A stretch of DNA of 64,000 bases from Mycolicibacterium sp. P9-64 (GCF_008329605.1 NZ_NPKO01000001.1:248001-312000); one strand, 5' to 3'. Numbered from the stretch's first letter, positions 19,657 through 30,899 are shown. Notes: generated from the sequence alone by a model not told the origin. Numbers and translations: made by a program.

Positions 19657-19678
19657 CTGAATCTGATGTTAGATTCAG
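19657..19678. promoter_or_regulatory. Palindromic TetR operator between TetR and glyoxalase
   Basis: Perfect inverted repeat: left arm CTGAATCT (19657-19664), 6-nt spacer GATGTT, right arm AGATTCAG (19671-19678). It lies 29 bp from the TetR start and 54 bp from the glyoxalase start, the usual location for an autoregulating TetR operator. Confidence 0.7.
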
Positions 19679-19731
19679 ATTGGCACCTTGGCTAGACCCG
19701 ACGCGGGTCGGACATCTCGAGGAGGGGCGAC

Positions 19732-20313
19732 GTGATCAAGCCTGACAACACCAACTCCGAGTTCGAATTGGGCGGTATCAACCACGTGGCGCTGGTGTGC
19801 GCGGACATGGCAAAGACCGTCGAGTTCTACTCGGGCGTGCTTGGCATGCCACTGGTCAAGTCGCTCGACCTGCCGGGCGGCATGGGGCAGCACTTCTTCT
19901 TCGATGCGGGCAACGGCGACTGCGTCGCGTTCTTCTGGTTCGCCGAGGCGCCCGATGGCGTGCCAGGGATATCCGCACCCGCAGCCATCCCCGGCATCGG
20001 CGAGATCGTCAGCGCGGTGGGCTCGCTGAACCACCTCGCGTTCCACGTTCCCGCAGAGAAGTTCGACGAGTACCGCAAGCGACTCAAGGAGAAGGGCGTA
20101 CGGGTGGGGCCGGTGCTCAACCACGACGAGAGCCCGGCCCAGGTGTCCATGACACTGCATCCCGGCGTGTACGTGCGCTCGTTCTACTTCCAGGACCCCG
20201 ACGGCATCACGCTCGAATTCGCCTGCTGGACCAAGCAGTTCACCGATGTCGACACGGTGACGACGCCGAAGACCGAAGCCGATCGGCGGCCACCGGTGGC
20301 TGCCGCGCACTAG
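19732..20313 (+). CDS. Glyoxalase/VOC-superfamily metalloenzyme (Rv0274-like)
   Basis: A 193-residue VOC protein with two beta-alpha-beta-beta-beta modules. Probable metal ligands are His in GINHVALV, His in SLNHLAFHV and Glu in ITLEFACW. Families include glyoxalases, extradiol dioxygenases and fosfomycin-type resistance enzymes; the full-length two-module form with FYFQDPDGITLEF leans to a lyase or dioxygenase. GTG start with GAGGAGGGG upstream. It faces TetR across a palindromic operator and is followed within 8 bp by a membrane protein gene. Confidence 0.85.
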   Translation: MIKPDNTNSEFELGGINHVALVCADMAKTVEFYSGVLGMPLVKSLDLPGGMGQHFFFDAGNGDCVAFFWFAEAPDGVPGISAPAAIPGIGEIVSAVGSLNHLAFHVPAEKFDEYRKRLKEKGVRVGPVLNHDESPAQVSMTLHPGVYVRSFYFQDPDGITLEFACWTKQFTDVDTVTTPKTEADRRPPVAAAH

Positions 20314-20320
20314 CCCGATC

Positions 20321-20869
20321 ATGGGCGACGGCGTGGTGTCCGATGCTCAGATCGCCGCGATGTCCGCTGATGAGCGCCGCGATCTGATCCAACGGCTGGA
20401 ACGGCCGATCGGTGAACTGTTGTCCCCGTTGGTCCTGGAGAGATCCCGACGGATCCGCCTGGTGCTGATGGTCAGCGCGACCATCGGGCTGATCCCGTGG
20501 ATCGTCTACCTGTCGTTCACGCTTCCCGAGAAGTACGTCGCCCACAACTGGACGGCAACCTGGGTGGGCTTCGACGTCCTGTTGCTCGGGTTCTTGGCCG
20601 CGACGGCGCTGCTCGGCCTCCTGCGCCGTCAACTGCTGGTCTTGACGGCCTTCACCAGCGGCGTGTTGCTGATCTGCGATGCTTGGTTCGACGTCCTGAC
20701 CGCAGGGCCGGGGGATAGGTGGCTGTCCTGGCTGACGGCCGTGCTCGGCGAACTGCCGCTGGCCCTTCTTCTGATCAGCGGTTCGCTGCGCATCCTGCGG
20801 CTGATCGTCATGCGGCTGTACCTGATCGACCCTGGAATGCCGCTGTGGCGAGTTCCGTTGTTGCCGTGA
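20321..20869 (+). CDS. Four-helix integral membrane protein of unknown function
   Basis: A 182-residue protein. A charged N-terminal helix (DAQIAAMSADERRDLIQRLERPIGELL) is followed by four hydrophobic segments at about residues 46-66, 83-102, 105-123 and 139-158. No catalytic motif is visible. It lies 8 bp after the glyoxalase gene and likely shares its transcript. It ends 2 bp before the stop of the convergent TetR gene. Confidence 0.72.
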   Translation: MGDGVVSDAQIAAMSADERRDLIQRLERPIGELLSPLVLERSRRIRLVLMVSATIGLIPWIVYLSFTLPEKYVAHNWTATWVGFDVLLLGFLAATALLGLLRRQLLVLTAFTSGVLLICDAWFDVLTAGPGDRWLSWLTAVLGELPLALLLISGSLRILRLIVMRLYLIDPGMPLWRVPLLP

Positions 20870-20870
20870 C

Positions 20871-21509
20871 CTACTCGATCGGCTGCACGTACAGCACCGG
20901 GTCGGCCAGTGCATCGAGGGTGGCTGCCAGCTGATCGACGAGCTGATCGGGCTCCAGGTCGACGTCACCGGCGAGCCACGCGCTGATGGTCTGCACGACA
21001 CCACCAACGACGAAGTGCGCGGTGGCCTTGACCCGGTCGTTGTCGCGAACGCCGAGCGACTCGATCGCCTGCTGGCCTGACAGCGTCGCCATCAGGGCGC
21101 CGGCCTCCACGCGCTTGCGGGCCAGCACCGCATTGGCGAGATGCGAACTGAACAGCAGCCTGCCGATGCGGGGGTCACCCGCGATGGTCCTGACGATGTT
21201 GGCCATGCCCGCCCTGCTCTGCGCCTTCGGCCGCGCGGCGGACACGGCAGCCTGGGTGGTGGTCGCGATGTCGGCGATCACCCAGTCGAAGACTGCGGCG
21301 ACCAGTTCGTCCTTGTCGGTGAAGCTCTCGTAGAAATACCGCGCGGACAGCCCGGCCTGGCGGCAGATCGCCCGCACGGTCAGTTCACCCGCGTCGTCGG
21401 TACCGCAAAGGAGCTCTAGACCGGCTTCGAGCAGGCGGTTTCGACGCTGAGCGATGCGCTCCCGCGCCTCGACGCCGCCGTAGGGCCGGACTTGAGTCAT
21501 GTCCACCAT
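20871..21509 (-). CDS. TetR-family regulator (Rv0275c-like)
   Basis: A 212-residue TetR protein with a helix-turn-helix at ~40-75 (LTVRAICRQAGLSARYFYESFTDKDELVAAVFDWV). ATG 21509 (MVDMTQ) or ATG 21500 are both possible starts. It is divergent from the DUF2236 gene, which is probably its target, as in M. tuberculosis Rv0275c-Rv0276. I found no strong palindrome in the 74-bp spacer, only a weak GAAACAGACGTTCTC repeat. Confidence 0.87.
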   Translation of the reverse strand: MVDMTQVRPYGGVEARERIAQRRNRLLEAGLELLCGTDDAGELTVRAICRQAGLSARYFYESFTDKDELVAAVFDWVIADIATTTQAAVSAARPKAQSRAGMANIVRTIAGDPRIGRLLFSSHLANAVLARKRVEAGALMATLSGQQAIESLGVRDNDRVKATAHFVVGGVVQTISAWLAGDVDLEPDQLVDQLAATLDALADPVLYVQPIE

Positions 21510-21583
21510 CTTGACACTCGCCGGGAGCGCGAGGCAATATCAGGAAACAGACGTTCTCAGATTTACTTTGGAAGGGGAGACCA

Positions 21584-22435
21584 ATGTCGATCATGGAGCG
21601 CTCCGTCGTCCGGTCACGTCGGGCGGGCATCGACGATGGCCTGATGGGTGTGGCCCTGCTGGCGGGCCCGGCCAACGTGATCATGCAGCTGGCCAGGCCG
21701 GGCGTCGGATACGGCGTGCTGGAGAGCCGGGTGGAGAGCGGCCGCGTCGACCGGCATCCGATCAAGCGGGCGCGCACGACGTTCACCTACCTGGCCGTGG
21801 CCACGAAGGGCAGCGCCGCCCAGAAGGCGGCCTTCCGCAAGGCCGTGAACGGGGCCCACGCGCAGGTGTACTCGACCGACGAGAGCCCGGTGAAGTACAA
21901 CGCCTTCGACAAGGACCTCCAGTTGTGGGTCGGGGCGTGCCTGTACAAGGGTGCCGTCGACATCTACAAGATCTTCGTCGGGGAGATGGACGACGAGACG
22001 GCCGATCGGCACTACGCCGAGGGTGTGGCGCTGGGCACCACGCTGCAGGTGCCGGTCGAGATGTGGCCCGCCGACCGGGTCGCGTTCGACCGCTACTGGC
22101 AGGAGTCGCTGGACAAGGTCCACATCGACGACACCGTTCGCGAGTACCTGTACCCGATCGCGGCGTCTCGGATTCCGGGAGTGACGTTGCCAGGCCCGCT
22201 GCAGCGGTGGGCCGACGCTGGTGCCCTGCTGATCACCGCGGGATTCCTGCCGCAGAGGTTCCGCGAGGAGATGCGCCTGCCGTGGGACGTCAAGCGGCAA
22301 CGCCGGTTCGACCGCCTGATGGCCGTGCTGCGCACCGTCAACCACGTGATGCCGCGCTTCATCCGGCAGTTCCCGTTCAACGTCTTGCTCAAGGACCTCG
22401 ACCGGCGGATCAGGACCGGACGACCGCTGGTCTGA
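21584..22435 (+). CDS. DUF2236 / MpaB-like oxygenase-family protein (Rv0276-like)
   Basis: A 283-residue, mostly helical protein of the DUF2236 family (mpaB'/rubber-oxygenase catalytic domain). Visible conserved parts: [24 protein letters not shown] near the N-terminus, [20 protein letters not shown], and [20 protein letters not shown]. Characterised relatives bind haem and cleave polyisoprene or act as ER oxygenases; mycobacterial members are uncharacterised. ATG 21584 has AAGGGGAG upstream. Divergent from TetR. Confidence 0.82.
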   Translation: MSIMERSVVRSRRAGIDDGLMGVALLAGPANVIMQLARPGVGYGVLESRVESGRVDRHPIKRARTTFTYLAVATKGSAAQKAAFRKAVNGAHAQVYSTDESPVKYNAFDKDLQLWVGACLYKGAVDIYKIFVGEMDDETADRHYAEGVALGTTLQVPVEMWPADRVAFDRYWQESLDKVHIDDTVREYLYPIAASRIPGVTLPGPLQRWADAGALLITAGFLPQRFREEMRLPWDVKRQRRFDRLMAVLRTVNHVMPRFIRQFPFNVLLKDLDRRIRTGRPLV

Positions 22436-22475
22436 GGTAAGCCCGCTGTCAGAATTCGGGGGTACCCTCGCGCCA

Positions 22476-23393
22476 ATGCGCACTGACAACGACACCTGGG
22501 ACATCACCACCAGCGTCGGCTCGACGGCCCTGTTCGTCGCCGCGGCAAGGGCTTTGGAGGGGCAGAAGCCCGAACCGCTCGCCGTCGACCCCTATGCCGA
22601 GGTGTTCTGTCGCGCCGTCGGCGGCGGCTGGGCCGACGTACTCGACGGCGTCGAGAGCGACGTCTACGAGGAAGCGCCTGCCTACTCTCGCCTGCGGTCC
22701 GACTTCGGCAGCCACTTCGTGTCGTTCCAGGGCGCGCGCACCAAGTACTTCGACACCTACTTCGCCGCGGCTGCGGACGCCGGGGTCCGGCAGGTCGTCA
22801 TCCTCGCCGCAGGCCTCGACTCGCGTGCCTACCGGTTGCCGTGGCCCGACGGCACCGTCGTCTACGAGCTCGATCAACCCGAGGTGCTGGCGTTCAAGGG
22901 CAAGGCGTTGCACGACCACGGTGACGCACCGCGGGCCGAGCGTCGCGAGATCGCCATCGACCTTCGAGACGACTGGGTCACGGCTCTGAAGGCGAGTGGA
23001 TTCGATCCGTCGCGCCCGTCGGCGTGGATCGCCGAAGGTTTGCTGATCTACCTGCCTGCCAGTGCGCAGCAGCAGTTGTTCGACGGCATCGACGCGCTGT
23101 CCAGCCCGGGCAGCTGGGTCGCGGTCGAGGAGGGCAGGCCCATGCCTCAGGCCGCCTTCGCGGCCAAACAGGAAGAGGAACGGACCGCGGGAACGGAGGG
23201 CTCGTTCTTCACGCTGGTCTACAACGAGCAGCACGCACCGGCCAAGGAATGGTTCGCCGCCCACGGGTGGACGGCGACGGCCACGCAGCTCACGACGTAT
23301 CTTCGCGAGCTGGGGCGGCCCATGCCCGAGGACGACCCAGACGTCGCCCCGATGGTCGGTTCGATCAGTTTGGTCACCGCCACGAAGGGGTGA
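22476..23393 (+). CDS. SAM-dependent methyltransferase, UPF0677 family (Rv0281-like)
   Basis: A 305-residue protein of the mycobacterial leucine carboxymethyltransferase-like family. It shows [16 protein letters not shown] (N-terminal signature), [36 protein letters not shown] (SAM-binding motif) and [11 protein letters not shown] (acidic ribose ligand), and [11 protein letters not shown]. Most actinobacteria have many paralogues with unknown targets. It lies immediately before ESX-3, as Rv0281 does, but on its own transcript: the IdeR boxes follow it. Confidence 0.87.
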   Translation: MRTDNDTWDITTSVGSTALFVAAARALEGQKPEPLAVDPYAEVFCRAVGGGWADVLDGVESDVYEEAPAYSRLRSDFGSHFVSFQGARTKYFDTYFAAAADAGVRQVVILAAGLDSRAYRLPWPDGTVVYELDQPEVLAFKGKALHDHGDAPRAERREIAIDLRDDWVTALKASGFDPSRPSAWIAEGLLIYLPASAQQQLFDGIDALSSPGSWVAVEEGRPMPQAAFAAKQEEERTAGTEGSFFTLVYNEQHAPAKEWFAAHGWTATATQLTTYLRELGRPMPEDDPDVAPMVGSISLVTATKG

Positions 23394-23433
23394 TCGCGCT
23401 CACGCGTCGATGACTCGACGTGCGTCTCGACAG

Positions 23434-23452
23434 TTAAGTTATGCAATGCTAA
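23434..23452. promoter_or_regulatory. IdeR-like box 1 upstream of ESX-3
   Basis: TTAAGTTATGCAATGCTAA matches the 19-bp IdeR consensus TTAGSTTAGSCTAACCTAA at 14 positions. It lies 29 bp upstream of, and in the same register as, a second stronger box. Probable iron-dependent repression of the ESX-3 operon. Confidence 0.55.
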
Positions 23453-23462
23453 CTTCGGCGAG

Positions 23463-23481
23463 TTAGCTTAGGCATACTTAA
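23463..23481. promoter_or_regulatory. IdeR box 2 upstream of eccA3
   Basis: TTAGCTTAGGCATACTTAA matches the IdeR consensus at 16 of 19 positions and ends 28 bp before the eccA3 GTG. ESX-3 is known to be repressed by IdeR with iron in mycobacteria. I saw no separate Zur-type palindrome here. Confidence 0.75.
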
Positions 23482-23509
23482 GGGAGACGACGGAGCGCCG
23501 TGCGCTTCC

Positions 23510-25348
23510 GTGACGAATATGGGTAGTGACACTCTTGCGGCCGTCGATCGCGATGTCCTTAGTAGGTTTGCCACGTGTTGCCGGGCACTTGGTCTGACGG
23601 TTCACGACCGGAGGAGGCCCGCCGATCCGGCCGAGGCCCGATCGGGCTTCGTCGACCTGACGCGGATCGCGCACGGGCACTGCGACGCATGGACCGGTCT
23701 TGCCGCGGCGGGTGACGTCAGCCCGCGCGTCGTGGAATCGGTGTGGCGCACCGCCGCCACCGCTGGGGCACTGCAACGCCAACTCGAGCTGACCCCTGGC
23801 GATCTCGGGTTCACCTACGACACCGGCCTGTATCTCCAGTTCCGGGCTTGCACTCCCGACGACTTCCAGTTAGCTTACGCCGCAACACTTTCCGGCTCAG
23901 GCGACCACGCTGCTGCCGACCGGCTGATGGATCCGCTCATCGATCGGCGGCCCAGCTGGCTGCAGGCCACGTGGGTTCGGGTGGCGATGTACTACCGGAC
24001 TGAGCGCTGGTCGGACGTGGTCCGGCTGCTCACCCCCGTGGTGAACGACGAAGCGCTCGACGAGGCGTATGCCCACGCCGCGAAGGTCGCCCTCGGTACT
24101 GCGCTGGCCCGGCTCGGCATGTTCGCCCCCGCGTTGTCCTATCTCGAGGAGCCTGCGGGGCCGGTTCGGATCGCCGCGGTCGACGGCGCCCTCGGCAAGG
24201 CGTTGTCGCTGCGTGCGCAGGGCGAGGACCTCGAGGCCGCCGACGTGCTGGCCGATCTCTACGCCGCCAACCCCGAGCACGAACACGTTCAGCTGGCGCT
24301 GTCGGACACGTCGTACGGCATCGTGCCGACCACCTCGGCGCGCATCGAGGCCCGCTCCGACCCATGGGATCCGGCGACCGAGCCCGGCGAAGCGGACTTC
24401 GTCGATGCGGGTGCCAAGGACCGCAAGGCCCACCTGCTCGCCGAGGCCGAGGCCGAGCTGGCGGAGTTCATCGGCCTGGAAGAGGTGAAGTTCCAGGTGG
24501 CCAGGTTGAAGAGTTCGGTGTCCATGGCGTTGAAGCGCCAGGAACGTGGCCTGACCGTCGCGCAACGGACCAACCACCTGGTGTTCGCGGGTCCGCCCGG
24601 CACCGGCAAGACCACGATTGCGCGCGTCGTCGCCAAGATCTACTGCGGCCTCGGGCTTTTGAAGAAGGAGACCGTCCGTGAGGTGCACCGTGCCGACCTG
24701 ATCGGCCAGCACATCGGTGAGACGGAGGCCAAGACCAACGGCGTCATCGACAGCGCACTGGACGGCGTGCTGTTCCTCGACGAGGCCTATGCCCTGGTGT
24801 CGACGGGCGCCAAGAACGACTTCGGCCTCGTCGCCATCGACACCCTGCTGGCCCGCATGGAGAACGATCGCGAACGCCTCGTCGTCATCGTCGCGGGCTA
24901 CCGCGCCGACCTCGACAGGTTCCTCGACACCAACGAGGGCCTGCGATCCCGCTTCACCCGCAGCATCGACTTCCCGTCGTACTCGGAAAGGGAACTCGTC
25001 GAGATCGCGATGCGGATGGCCGAGAAGCGCGACAGCGTCTTCGAGAAGGAGGCGCTTGCCGACATGGAGCGGCTGTTCGAACACCTCGCGCAATCGTCGA
25101 CACCCGACACGACCGGCGTCGATCGGCGCAGCCTTGACATCGCGGGCAACGGCCGCTTCGTCCGCAACCTCGTCGAGCGTTCCGAGGAGGAGCGGGAGTA
25201 CCGGCTCGACCACACTCCGCGCATTGCCGGTTCGACCGGCGAAACCCAGGACTTCACCGACGACGACCTGATGACCATCACGGCCGCCGACGTCAACAAC
25301 TCGTCCGCTCCGCTGCTACGCGGACTCGGTCTTTCGGTGCCCGCATGA
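23510..25348 (+). CDS. eccA3: ESX-3 AAA+ ATPase EccA3
   Basis: A 612-residue cytosolic protein with an N-terminal TPR-like helical domain (1-280) and a C-terminal CbbX-type AAA+ domain: Walker A GPPGTGKTT (~residue 362) and Walker B VLFLDEAYAL (~420), then a sensor region GYRADLDRFLDTNEGLRSRF. EccA ATPases work with EspG-bound PE/PPE substrates in type VII secretion. Start GTG 23510 or ATG 23519 (MGSDTLAAVDRD); both follow the IdeR boxes. It ends with a 4-bp ATGA overlap with eccB3. Confidence 0.95.
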   Translation: MTNMGSDTLAAVDRDVLSRFATCCRALGLTVHDRRRPADPAEARSGFVDLTRIAHGHCDAWTGLAAAGDVSPRVVESVWRTAATAGALQRQLELTPGDLGFTYDTGLYLQFRACTPDDFQLAYAATLSGSGDHAAADRLMDPLIDRRPSWLQATWVRVAMYYRTERWSDVVRLLTPVVNDEALDEAYAHAAKVALGTALARLGMFAPALSYLEEPAGPVRIAAVDGALGKALSLRAQGEDLEAADVLADLYAANPEHEHVQLALSDTSYGIVPTTSARIEARSDPWDPATEPGEADFVDAGAKDRKAHLLAEAEAELAEFIGLEEVKFQVARLKSSVSMALKRQERGLTVAQRTNHLVFAGPPGTGKTTIARVVAKIYCGLGLLKKETVREVHRADLIGQHIGETEAKTNGVIDSALDGVLFLDEAYALVSTGAKNDFGLVAIDTLLARMENDRERLVVIVAGYRADLDRFLDTNEGLRSRFTRSIDFPSYSERELVEIAMRMAEKRDSVFEKEALADMERLFEHLAQSSTPDTTGVDRRSLDIAGNGRFVRNLVERSEEEREYRLDHTPRIAGSTGETQDFTDDDLMTITAADVNNSSAPLLRGLGLSVPA

Positions 25349-26907
25349 GTACCCCCAACCTGGACCGTCGCGAGTTCACGTCGCGGACACCGGCCAACGA
25401 GAATCCCGAACGGGTGGCGTACCGCCGCGGCTTCGTCACCCGCCATCAGGTGTCGGGTTGGCGATTCATCATGCGGCGCATCGCATCCGGTGTCGCATTG
25501 CACGACACCCGCATGCTCGTCGACCCGCTGCGCGGCCAGTCGCGTGCCGTGCTGGTTGGCGCACTTCTGCTCATCACCGGGTTGGCAGGCTGCTTCGTGT
25601 TCTCGCTCATCCGGCCCGCAGGCGTCGTCGGTGACAGCGCCATCCTCGCCGACCGCACCACGGCCGCGCTCTACGTTCGGCTTGGCGACCAGCTGCACCC
25701 GGTGCTGAACCTGACCTCCGCGCGGCTCATCGCGGGCAGGCCGGACAATCCGGCGACGGTCAAGAGCAGCGAGCTGGATCAGCTCGCCCGTGGCAACCTG
25801 ATCGGCATCCCCGGTGCGCCGGAACGCATGGTGCAGAACACCACTCGTGACGCCGACTGGACCGTGTGCGACGCGGTGTCGGGAGACGCAATGGGCGTCA
25901 CGGTGATCACCGGGCCCCTCTCCGGGGGCGGCGAACGTGCCACGAAGCTGCCGTCGAACGAGGCCGTGTTGGTTCGCAACGAGGGCGGGGCCAACGCGGG
26001 CACCTGGCTGCTGTGGAACGGCCGTCGCAGCCTGCTCGACCTGAACGACCGCGCCGTCACCGGTGCGCTGGGATTGGGCGTCGAGGTGCCTGCACCCCGC
26101 GCGGTGGCCCCCGGCCTGTTCAACGCGATTCCCGAGGGCCCCGCACTGGTGCCCCCTGCCATCCCGGGTGCAGGCGAGCCGACGTCGTACCCGCTGCCGG
26201 TGACGGCACCGATCGGCGCGGTGATTGCCGCGTTCGACGCTGACACCACGCTGCGGCACTACGCCGTGCTCGGCGACGGGCTTGCGCCCGTCTCGCCGGT
26301 CCTGGCTGCAATTCTGCGCAACACCAACTCATTCGGGCTCGATCAACCTCCGCAGCTCGGCGCCGACGAGGTTGCGCGGCTGCCCGTTTCGCATGGCATC
26401 GACGTCGGTGCCTACCCGAGCGAACCCGTCACCCTGATCGACGCCGCACGCGCGCCGCTGACCTGTGCTCGGTGGTCGCACCCCGCCGATGCCACCGGTG
26501 GCACGTCGGAACTGCTGTCCGGCGCGGCGCTGCCGCTGCCGTCGGATGTCCGCCCCGTCGCCCTGGTGGGTGCGGCTGCAGGCACGACCGCCGCCCGCGT
26601 GGCCACGGCACCGGGGACGGGTTTCTTCGTTCAGACCATCGGCCAGGAGGACGGGCATGGGCAATCTTCACCCGCTGCAGGCTCCTTGTTCTGGGTGAGC
26701 GACACCGGTGTCCGGTACGGCATCGACGAGGACTCGGATCAGAAGACCGTTGCGGCACTTGGCCTCACCCCGCCTCCGCTGCCCATCCCATGGTCGATGC
26801 TGAGTCAGTTCGCTGCAGGCCCGACGCTGTCACGTGACGACGCGTTGCTGGCCCATGACGCACTGGCCGCCGACCCCCACCCAGCCATCGTGAGGGAAAA
26901 CCCATGA
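25345..26907 (+). CDS. eccB3: ESX-3 membrane component EccB3
   Basis: A 520-residue single-pass membrane protein. A short cytosolic N-terminus ending in [32 protein letters not shown] is typical of EccB. One transmembrane helix follows ([19 protein letters not shown], ~residues 70-90), then a large periplasmic domain with R1-R4-type repeats and paired cysteines (WTVCDA, LTCARW). It is part of the EccBCDE inner-membrane pore. It overlaps eccA3 and eccC3 by 4 bp at each end. Confidence 0.95.
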   Translation: MSTPNLDRREFTSRTPANENPERVAYRRGFVTRHQVSGWRFIMRRIASGVALHDTRMLVDPLRGQSRAVLVGALLLITGLAGCFVFSLIRPAGVVGDSAILADRTTAALYVRLGDQLHPVLNLTSARLIAGRPDNPATVKSSELDQLARGNLIGIPGAPERMVQNTTRDADWTVCDAVSGDAMGVTVITGPLSGGGERATKLPSNEAVLVRNEGGANAGTWLLWNGRRSLLDLNDRAVTGALGLGVEVPAPRAVAPGLFNAIPEGPALVPPAIPGAGEPTSYPLPVTAPIGAVIAAFDADTTLRHYAVLGDGLAPVSPVLAAILRNTNSFGLDQPPQLGADEVARLPVSHGIDVGAYPSEPVTLIDAARAPLTCARWSHPADATGGTSELLSGAALPLPSDVRPVALVGAAAGTTAARVATAPGTGFFVQTIGQEDGHGQSSPAAGSLFWVSDTGVRYGIDEDSDQKTVAALGLTPPPLPIPWSMLSQFAAGPTLSRDDALLAHDALAADPHPAIVRENP

Positions 26908-29900
26908 GTCGCCTCATCTTCGAGACTCGTCGCCGGATCCCGGCGCCGAGCACTCGCAAGGGCACCATCACCATCGAGGCGCCGCCCGAGCTGCCGCGAC
27001 TGGTGCCGCCGTCACTGCTGCGCCGTGTGCTGCCGTACCTGATCGTCATCCTCATCGTCGGCATGATCGTGGCGTTGGTCGCCACCGGCATGCGGCTCAT
27101 CTCCCCGACGACGCTGTTCTTCCCCTTCGTCCTGCTCTTGGCCGCCACCGCCCTCTACCGGGGCAGCGACCACAAGATGAGGACCGAGGAGGTCGACGCC
27201 GAACGCGCCGACTACCTGCGCTACCTGTCGGTCATCCGCGACAACGTGCGCGCGCACGCCGCAGAGCAGACCGCTGCGCTGCAGTGGTCTCATCCCGATC
27301 CGGCCACGCTCGGCGACGTCCCCGGGACACGCAGGCAATGGGAGCGCGACCCCCACGACGCCGACTTCCTCGTCGTCCGCGCGGGCCTGCACGACGCACC
27401 GCTGAACGCCACGCTTCGGGTGAAGGACAGCGCCGACGAGGTCGACCTCGAGCCGGTGTCGCTCAGTGCCCTTCGGGGCCTGCTCGACGTGCAGCGCACC
27501 GTACGCGGGGTACCTACGGGTATCGATCTGGCGAAGGTCTCGCACGTCACCGTGCTCGGTGGACCCGATGAGGTGCGCGGCGCAGTGCGGGCGTGGGTCG
27601 CGCAGGCCGTCGCCTGGCACGACCCTGCCTTACTCGGCGTCGCGCTCGCGACGCCCGATCTCGAGAGCGACGTTTGGTCGTGGCTGAAGTGGCTGCCGCA
27701 TAACGACATTCCTGGTCAGATCGACGGCGTCGGACCCGCGCGCTACCTCGCGGACACAGTCGCCGAACTGCGATCGAAGCTGGCGCCCGCGCTCGATGAC
27801 CGCGCGGCGTTCGGCTCCGCCGACGCTCAGGTGCTCCGGCACCTGCTGATCGTGGTCGACGACCCAACCGTGGCGAGCACGGCCGATCTCGACTCGCTGG
27901 TACCGCGGGCCGGCTTGGCGGGCGTGACCGTCGTGCACATCGGATGCGACCCGCCGCATCGCGAGCAGTACGCCGATCCCGAGCGTCCCATCTTCAGAGT
28001 GGTCGACGGCACGATCGAACGTTGGCAGAACGGTGACTGGGCCTCCTATGTCGACGCCGCCGACAACCTCGACCCCTCGAATGCCCGCCACCTCGCGCGG
28101 CAGTTGGCACGGTGGGACTCCAACCCGCGCCACGCACGCAGCGGTTCCGGTGTGGCCACGTTCGGCACGCTGCTCGGCATCCCCGACCCCGCCGCACTGG
28201 ACGTGGCGAGCCTATGGGCGCCCCGCAGCCGCGGCGACGAATTACGGGTGCCGATCGGCGTCACCGCCACCGGCGCTCCGCTGATGTTCGATCTCAAGGA
28301 CGAGGCCGAGGGCGGCATGGGTCCACACGGTTTGATGATCGGCATGACCGGGTCGGGCAAGTCCCAGACCCTGATGTCGATCCTGTTGTCGCTGTTGACC
28401 ACTCACTCCGCGGACCGGCTGATCGTCATCTACGCCGACTTCAAGGGCGAGGCGGGCGCGGACATCTTCCGCAACTTCCCGCAGGTCGTCGCCGTCATCT
28501 CGAACATGGCCGAGAAGCGCTCGCTTGCCGACCGTTTTGCCGACACCCTGCGCGGCGAGGTCGCGCGGCGGGAACAGCTGTTGATGGAGGCGGGCCGCCG
28601 GGTTCAGGGCAGTGCCTTCAGCTCGGTGCTCGAGTACGAGGCGGCCATCACCGCAGGGCACGACCTGCCACCGCTGCCGACGCTGCTCGTCGTCGCCGAC
28701 GAGTTCTCGCTGATGCTCTCCGATCACCCCGAGTACGCCGAACTGTTCGATTACGTTGCGCGCAAGGGCCGCTCGTTCCGCATCCACATCCTGTTCGCGT
28801 CTCAGACGCTGGACGTCGGGCGCATCAAGGACATCGACAAGAACACCTCGTACCGGATCGGGCTCAAGGTGGCCAGCGCCGCCGTCAGTCGCCAGATCAT
28901 CGGCGTCGAAGACGCCTTCCACATCGAGGCCGGCCCCGACCACAAGGGCGAAGGCTTCCTGGTGCCAACGCCGGGAGCGCTGCCGGTGAAGTTCCGCAGC
29001 ACCTACGTCGACGGCATCTACGATCCGCCTCGCACCGCAAAATCCGTTGTCGTGCACTCGGTTCCGCGGCCGCAACCGTTCACCGCCGGGCACGTCGAGG
29101 CGGCGCCGGACACGGTCGTCATCACCGGCGTCGACGACCGCGACGAACTGCCGCCGCGCAAACTCGTCTCCACCGTCGGCGACCAGCTGGCGCACTACGG
29201 CCCCAAGGCCCCCCGGTTGTGGCTGCCGCCCCTCGACGAGGACATCCCGCTCGCCGGGCTGCTGCACCGCTCGGAGGTCTCCGAACACCAGTGGCGTTGG
29301 CCCCTCGGTGAGATCGACAGGCCGTTCCTGATGCGCAGGGACCCGATGATCTTCGACGCCACCTCGGCGGCGTCGAACGTGCTGATCCACGGCGGACCGA
29401 AGTCGGGCAAGACCACCGCGCTGCAGACCTTCATCCTGTCCGCCGCGTCCCTGCACTCCCCGCAGGAAGTCACGTTCTACGGCCTCGACTACGGCGGCGG
29501 TCAACTGCGTGCACTGCAGGATCTCGCGCACGTCGGCAGCATCGCCTCACCGCTCGAACCGGAACGCATCCGGCGCACCTTCGGCGAGCTGGAGCAGCTG
29601 CTGCGTGCCCGGCAGGCGCTTGGACATGGGTCGGCCCGGGCGAGCGGCGAAGTCTACCCCAAGGTCTTCTTGGTCATCGACAACCTGTACGCGTTCAGCC
29701 GGGACAACACCGACACGTTCAACACACGCAACCCGTTGCTGGCCAAGGCGACCGAGTTGGCGAACACCGGGCTGTCGTACGGCATCCACGTCGTGATCAC
29801 CACGCCGAACTGGCTCGAGGTTCCGCTGGCGATGCGCGACGGGCTCGGGCTCCGGCTGGAACTCAAGCTGTCGGACTCGCAAGACAGCAACGTCAGGTTC

Positions 29901-30899
29901 GATGGCCTGCGCGGGCCCGCCGGCCCCGGCTTTCTTCGTCGGCCCGCCGACGGTGTGCCTGCCGACCAGCCGGGCCGCGGCCTGACGATGGCCGCCGAGC
30001 ACTTCCTGTTCGCCAAACCCGACCTCAAGAGCATCGGCGAGATCAACGCGCGCTACCCGGGAGTGGCGGCACCTCCGGTGCGCTTGCTGCCTACCGATCT
30101 GGCACCCGAGGTCGTCGCTCCGCTGTATCCCGCACCGGAACGTGTGGTCATCGGCCAGCGCGAAGAGGACCTCGCAGCCGTGTCCGTCGACTTCACGCAG
30201 AACCCGCTGCTGATGGTGTTCGGCGACGCCAAGGCAGGCAAGACGACGCTGTTGCGACACCTGATCAGGACCATCCGGGAGAACTCGACGGCCGACCAGG
30301 TGGCATTCACCGTGATCGACAGGCGACTGCACCTCGTCGACGAGCCGATCTTCCCCGACAACGAGTACACCCCGAACATCGATCGGGTCACCCCAGCGAT
30401 GCTCGGCTTGGCGGCGCTGCTCGAGAAGCGTCGTCCACCTGCTGGCCTGTCCCCGCAGGAATTGAGCGGCTGGACCCACGAGGGTCACACCCACTACCTG
30501 ATCGTCGACGACGTCGACCACATCCCCGACTCGCCCGCCCTCAGCGGGCCCTACGTCGGGCAGCGGCCGTGGTCCGGGTTGATCGGATTGCTCTCGCAGG
30601 CAGCCGAACTGGGACTCAGGGTGATCGTCACGGCACGGGCGACCGGGTCGGCGCACGCGGTGATGACCGCGCCGCTGCTGCGCCGCCTCAACGAACTGCA
30701 GGCGACCACGATCATGCTGTCCGGCAGCCCGCAGGACGGCGGCAAGCTGCGCGGCCACCGCTTCAGCAGGCTGCCCGCGGGACGCGCGATCCTGCTCGAC
30801 GACGGCGACACCGCGACCTTCGTCCAACTCGTCAACCCGTTCGCCCACGAGGGTGCTGCCCAGTCCAACCCGAGAAACAGTGGAAGGGAGTTCAACTGA
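26904..30899 (+). CDS. eccC3: ESX-3 FtsK/SpoIIIE-type ATPase EccC3
   Basis: A 1331-residue motor protein, undivided (in ESX-1 the equivalent is split into EccCa and EccCb). Two N-terminal transmembrane helices (~residues 45-90) are followed by a DUF domain and three ATPase domains. Their Walker A motifs are [10 protein letters not shown] (~480), [10 protein letters not shown] (~830) and [10 protein letters not shown] (~1107). It recognises Esx/PE substrates through the C-terminal signal and energises export. The start overlaps eccB3 as ATGA; its stop TGA overlaps the PE5 ATG by one base. Confidence 0.96.
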   Translation: MSRLIFETRRRIPAPSTRKGTITIEAPPELPRLVPPSLLRRVLPYLIVILIVGMIVALVATGMRLISPTTLFFPFVLLLAATALYRGSDHKMRTEEVDAERADYLRYLSVIRDNVRAHAAEQTAALQWSHPDPATLGDVPGTRRQWERDPHDADFLVVRAGLHDAPLNATLRVKDSADEVDLEPVSLSALRGLLDVQRTVRGVPTGIDLAKVSHVTVLGGPDEVRGAVRAWVAQAVAWHDPALLGVALATPDLESDVWSWLKWLPHNDIPGQIDGVGPARYLADTVAELRSKLAPALDDRAAFGSADAQVLRHLLIVVDDPTVASTADLDSLVPRAGLAGVTVVHIGCDPPHREQYADPERPIFRVVDGTIERWQNGDWASYVDAADNLDPSNARHLARQLARWDSNPRHARSGSGVATFGTLLGIPDPAALDVASLWAPRSRGDELRVPIGVTATGAPLMFDLKDEAEGGMGPHGLMIGMTGSGKSQTLMSILLSLLTTHSADRLIVIYADFKGEAGADIFRNFPQVVAVISNMAEKRSLADRFADTLRGEVARREQLLMEAGRRVQGSAFSSVLEYEAAITAGHDLPPLPTLLVVADEFSLMLSDHPEYAELFDYVARKGRSFRIHILFASQTLDVGRIKDIDKNTSYRIGLKVASAAVSRQIIGVEDAFHIEAGPDHKGEGFLVPTPGALPVKFRSTYVDGIYDPPRTAKSVVVHSVPRPQPFTAGHVEAAPDTVVITGVDDRDELPPRKLVSTVGDQLAHYGPKAPRLWLPPLDEDIPLAGLLHRSEVSEHQWRWPLGEIDRPFLMRRDPMIFDATSAASNVLIHGGPKSGKTTALQTFILSAASLHSPQEVTFYGLDYGGGQLRALQDLAHVGSIASPLEPERIRRTFGELEQLLRARQALGHGSARASGEVYPKVFLVIDNLYAFSRDNTDTFNTRNPLLAKATELANTGLSYGIHVVITTPNWLEVPLAMRDGLGLRLELKLSDSQDSNVRFDGLRGPAGPGFLRRPADGVPADQPGRGLTMAAEHFLFAKPDLKSIGEINARYPGVAAPPVRLLPTDLAPEVVAPLYPAPERVVIGQREEDLAAVSVDFTQNPLLMVFGDAKAGKTTLLRHLIRTIRENSTADQVAFTVIDRRLHLVDEPIFPDNEYTPNIDRVTPAMLGLAALLEKRRPPAGLSPQELSGWTHEGHTHYLIVDDVDHIPDSPALSGPYVGQRPWSGLIGLLSQAAELGLRVIVTARATGSAHAVMTAPLLRRLNELQATTIMLSGSPQDGGKLRGHRFSRLPAGRAILLDDGDTATFVQLVNPFAHEGAAQSNPRNSGREFN

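Noticed and set aside
21510..21583. Possible operator GAAACAGACGTTCTC between TetR and the DUF2236 gene
   Set aside because: Only four of seven base pairs match; too weak to call.
28242..29531. A 429-codon open frame antisense to eccC3 (and a similar one at 29547-30848)
   Set aside because: Opposite a gene with three Walker motifs; no recognisable domain.
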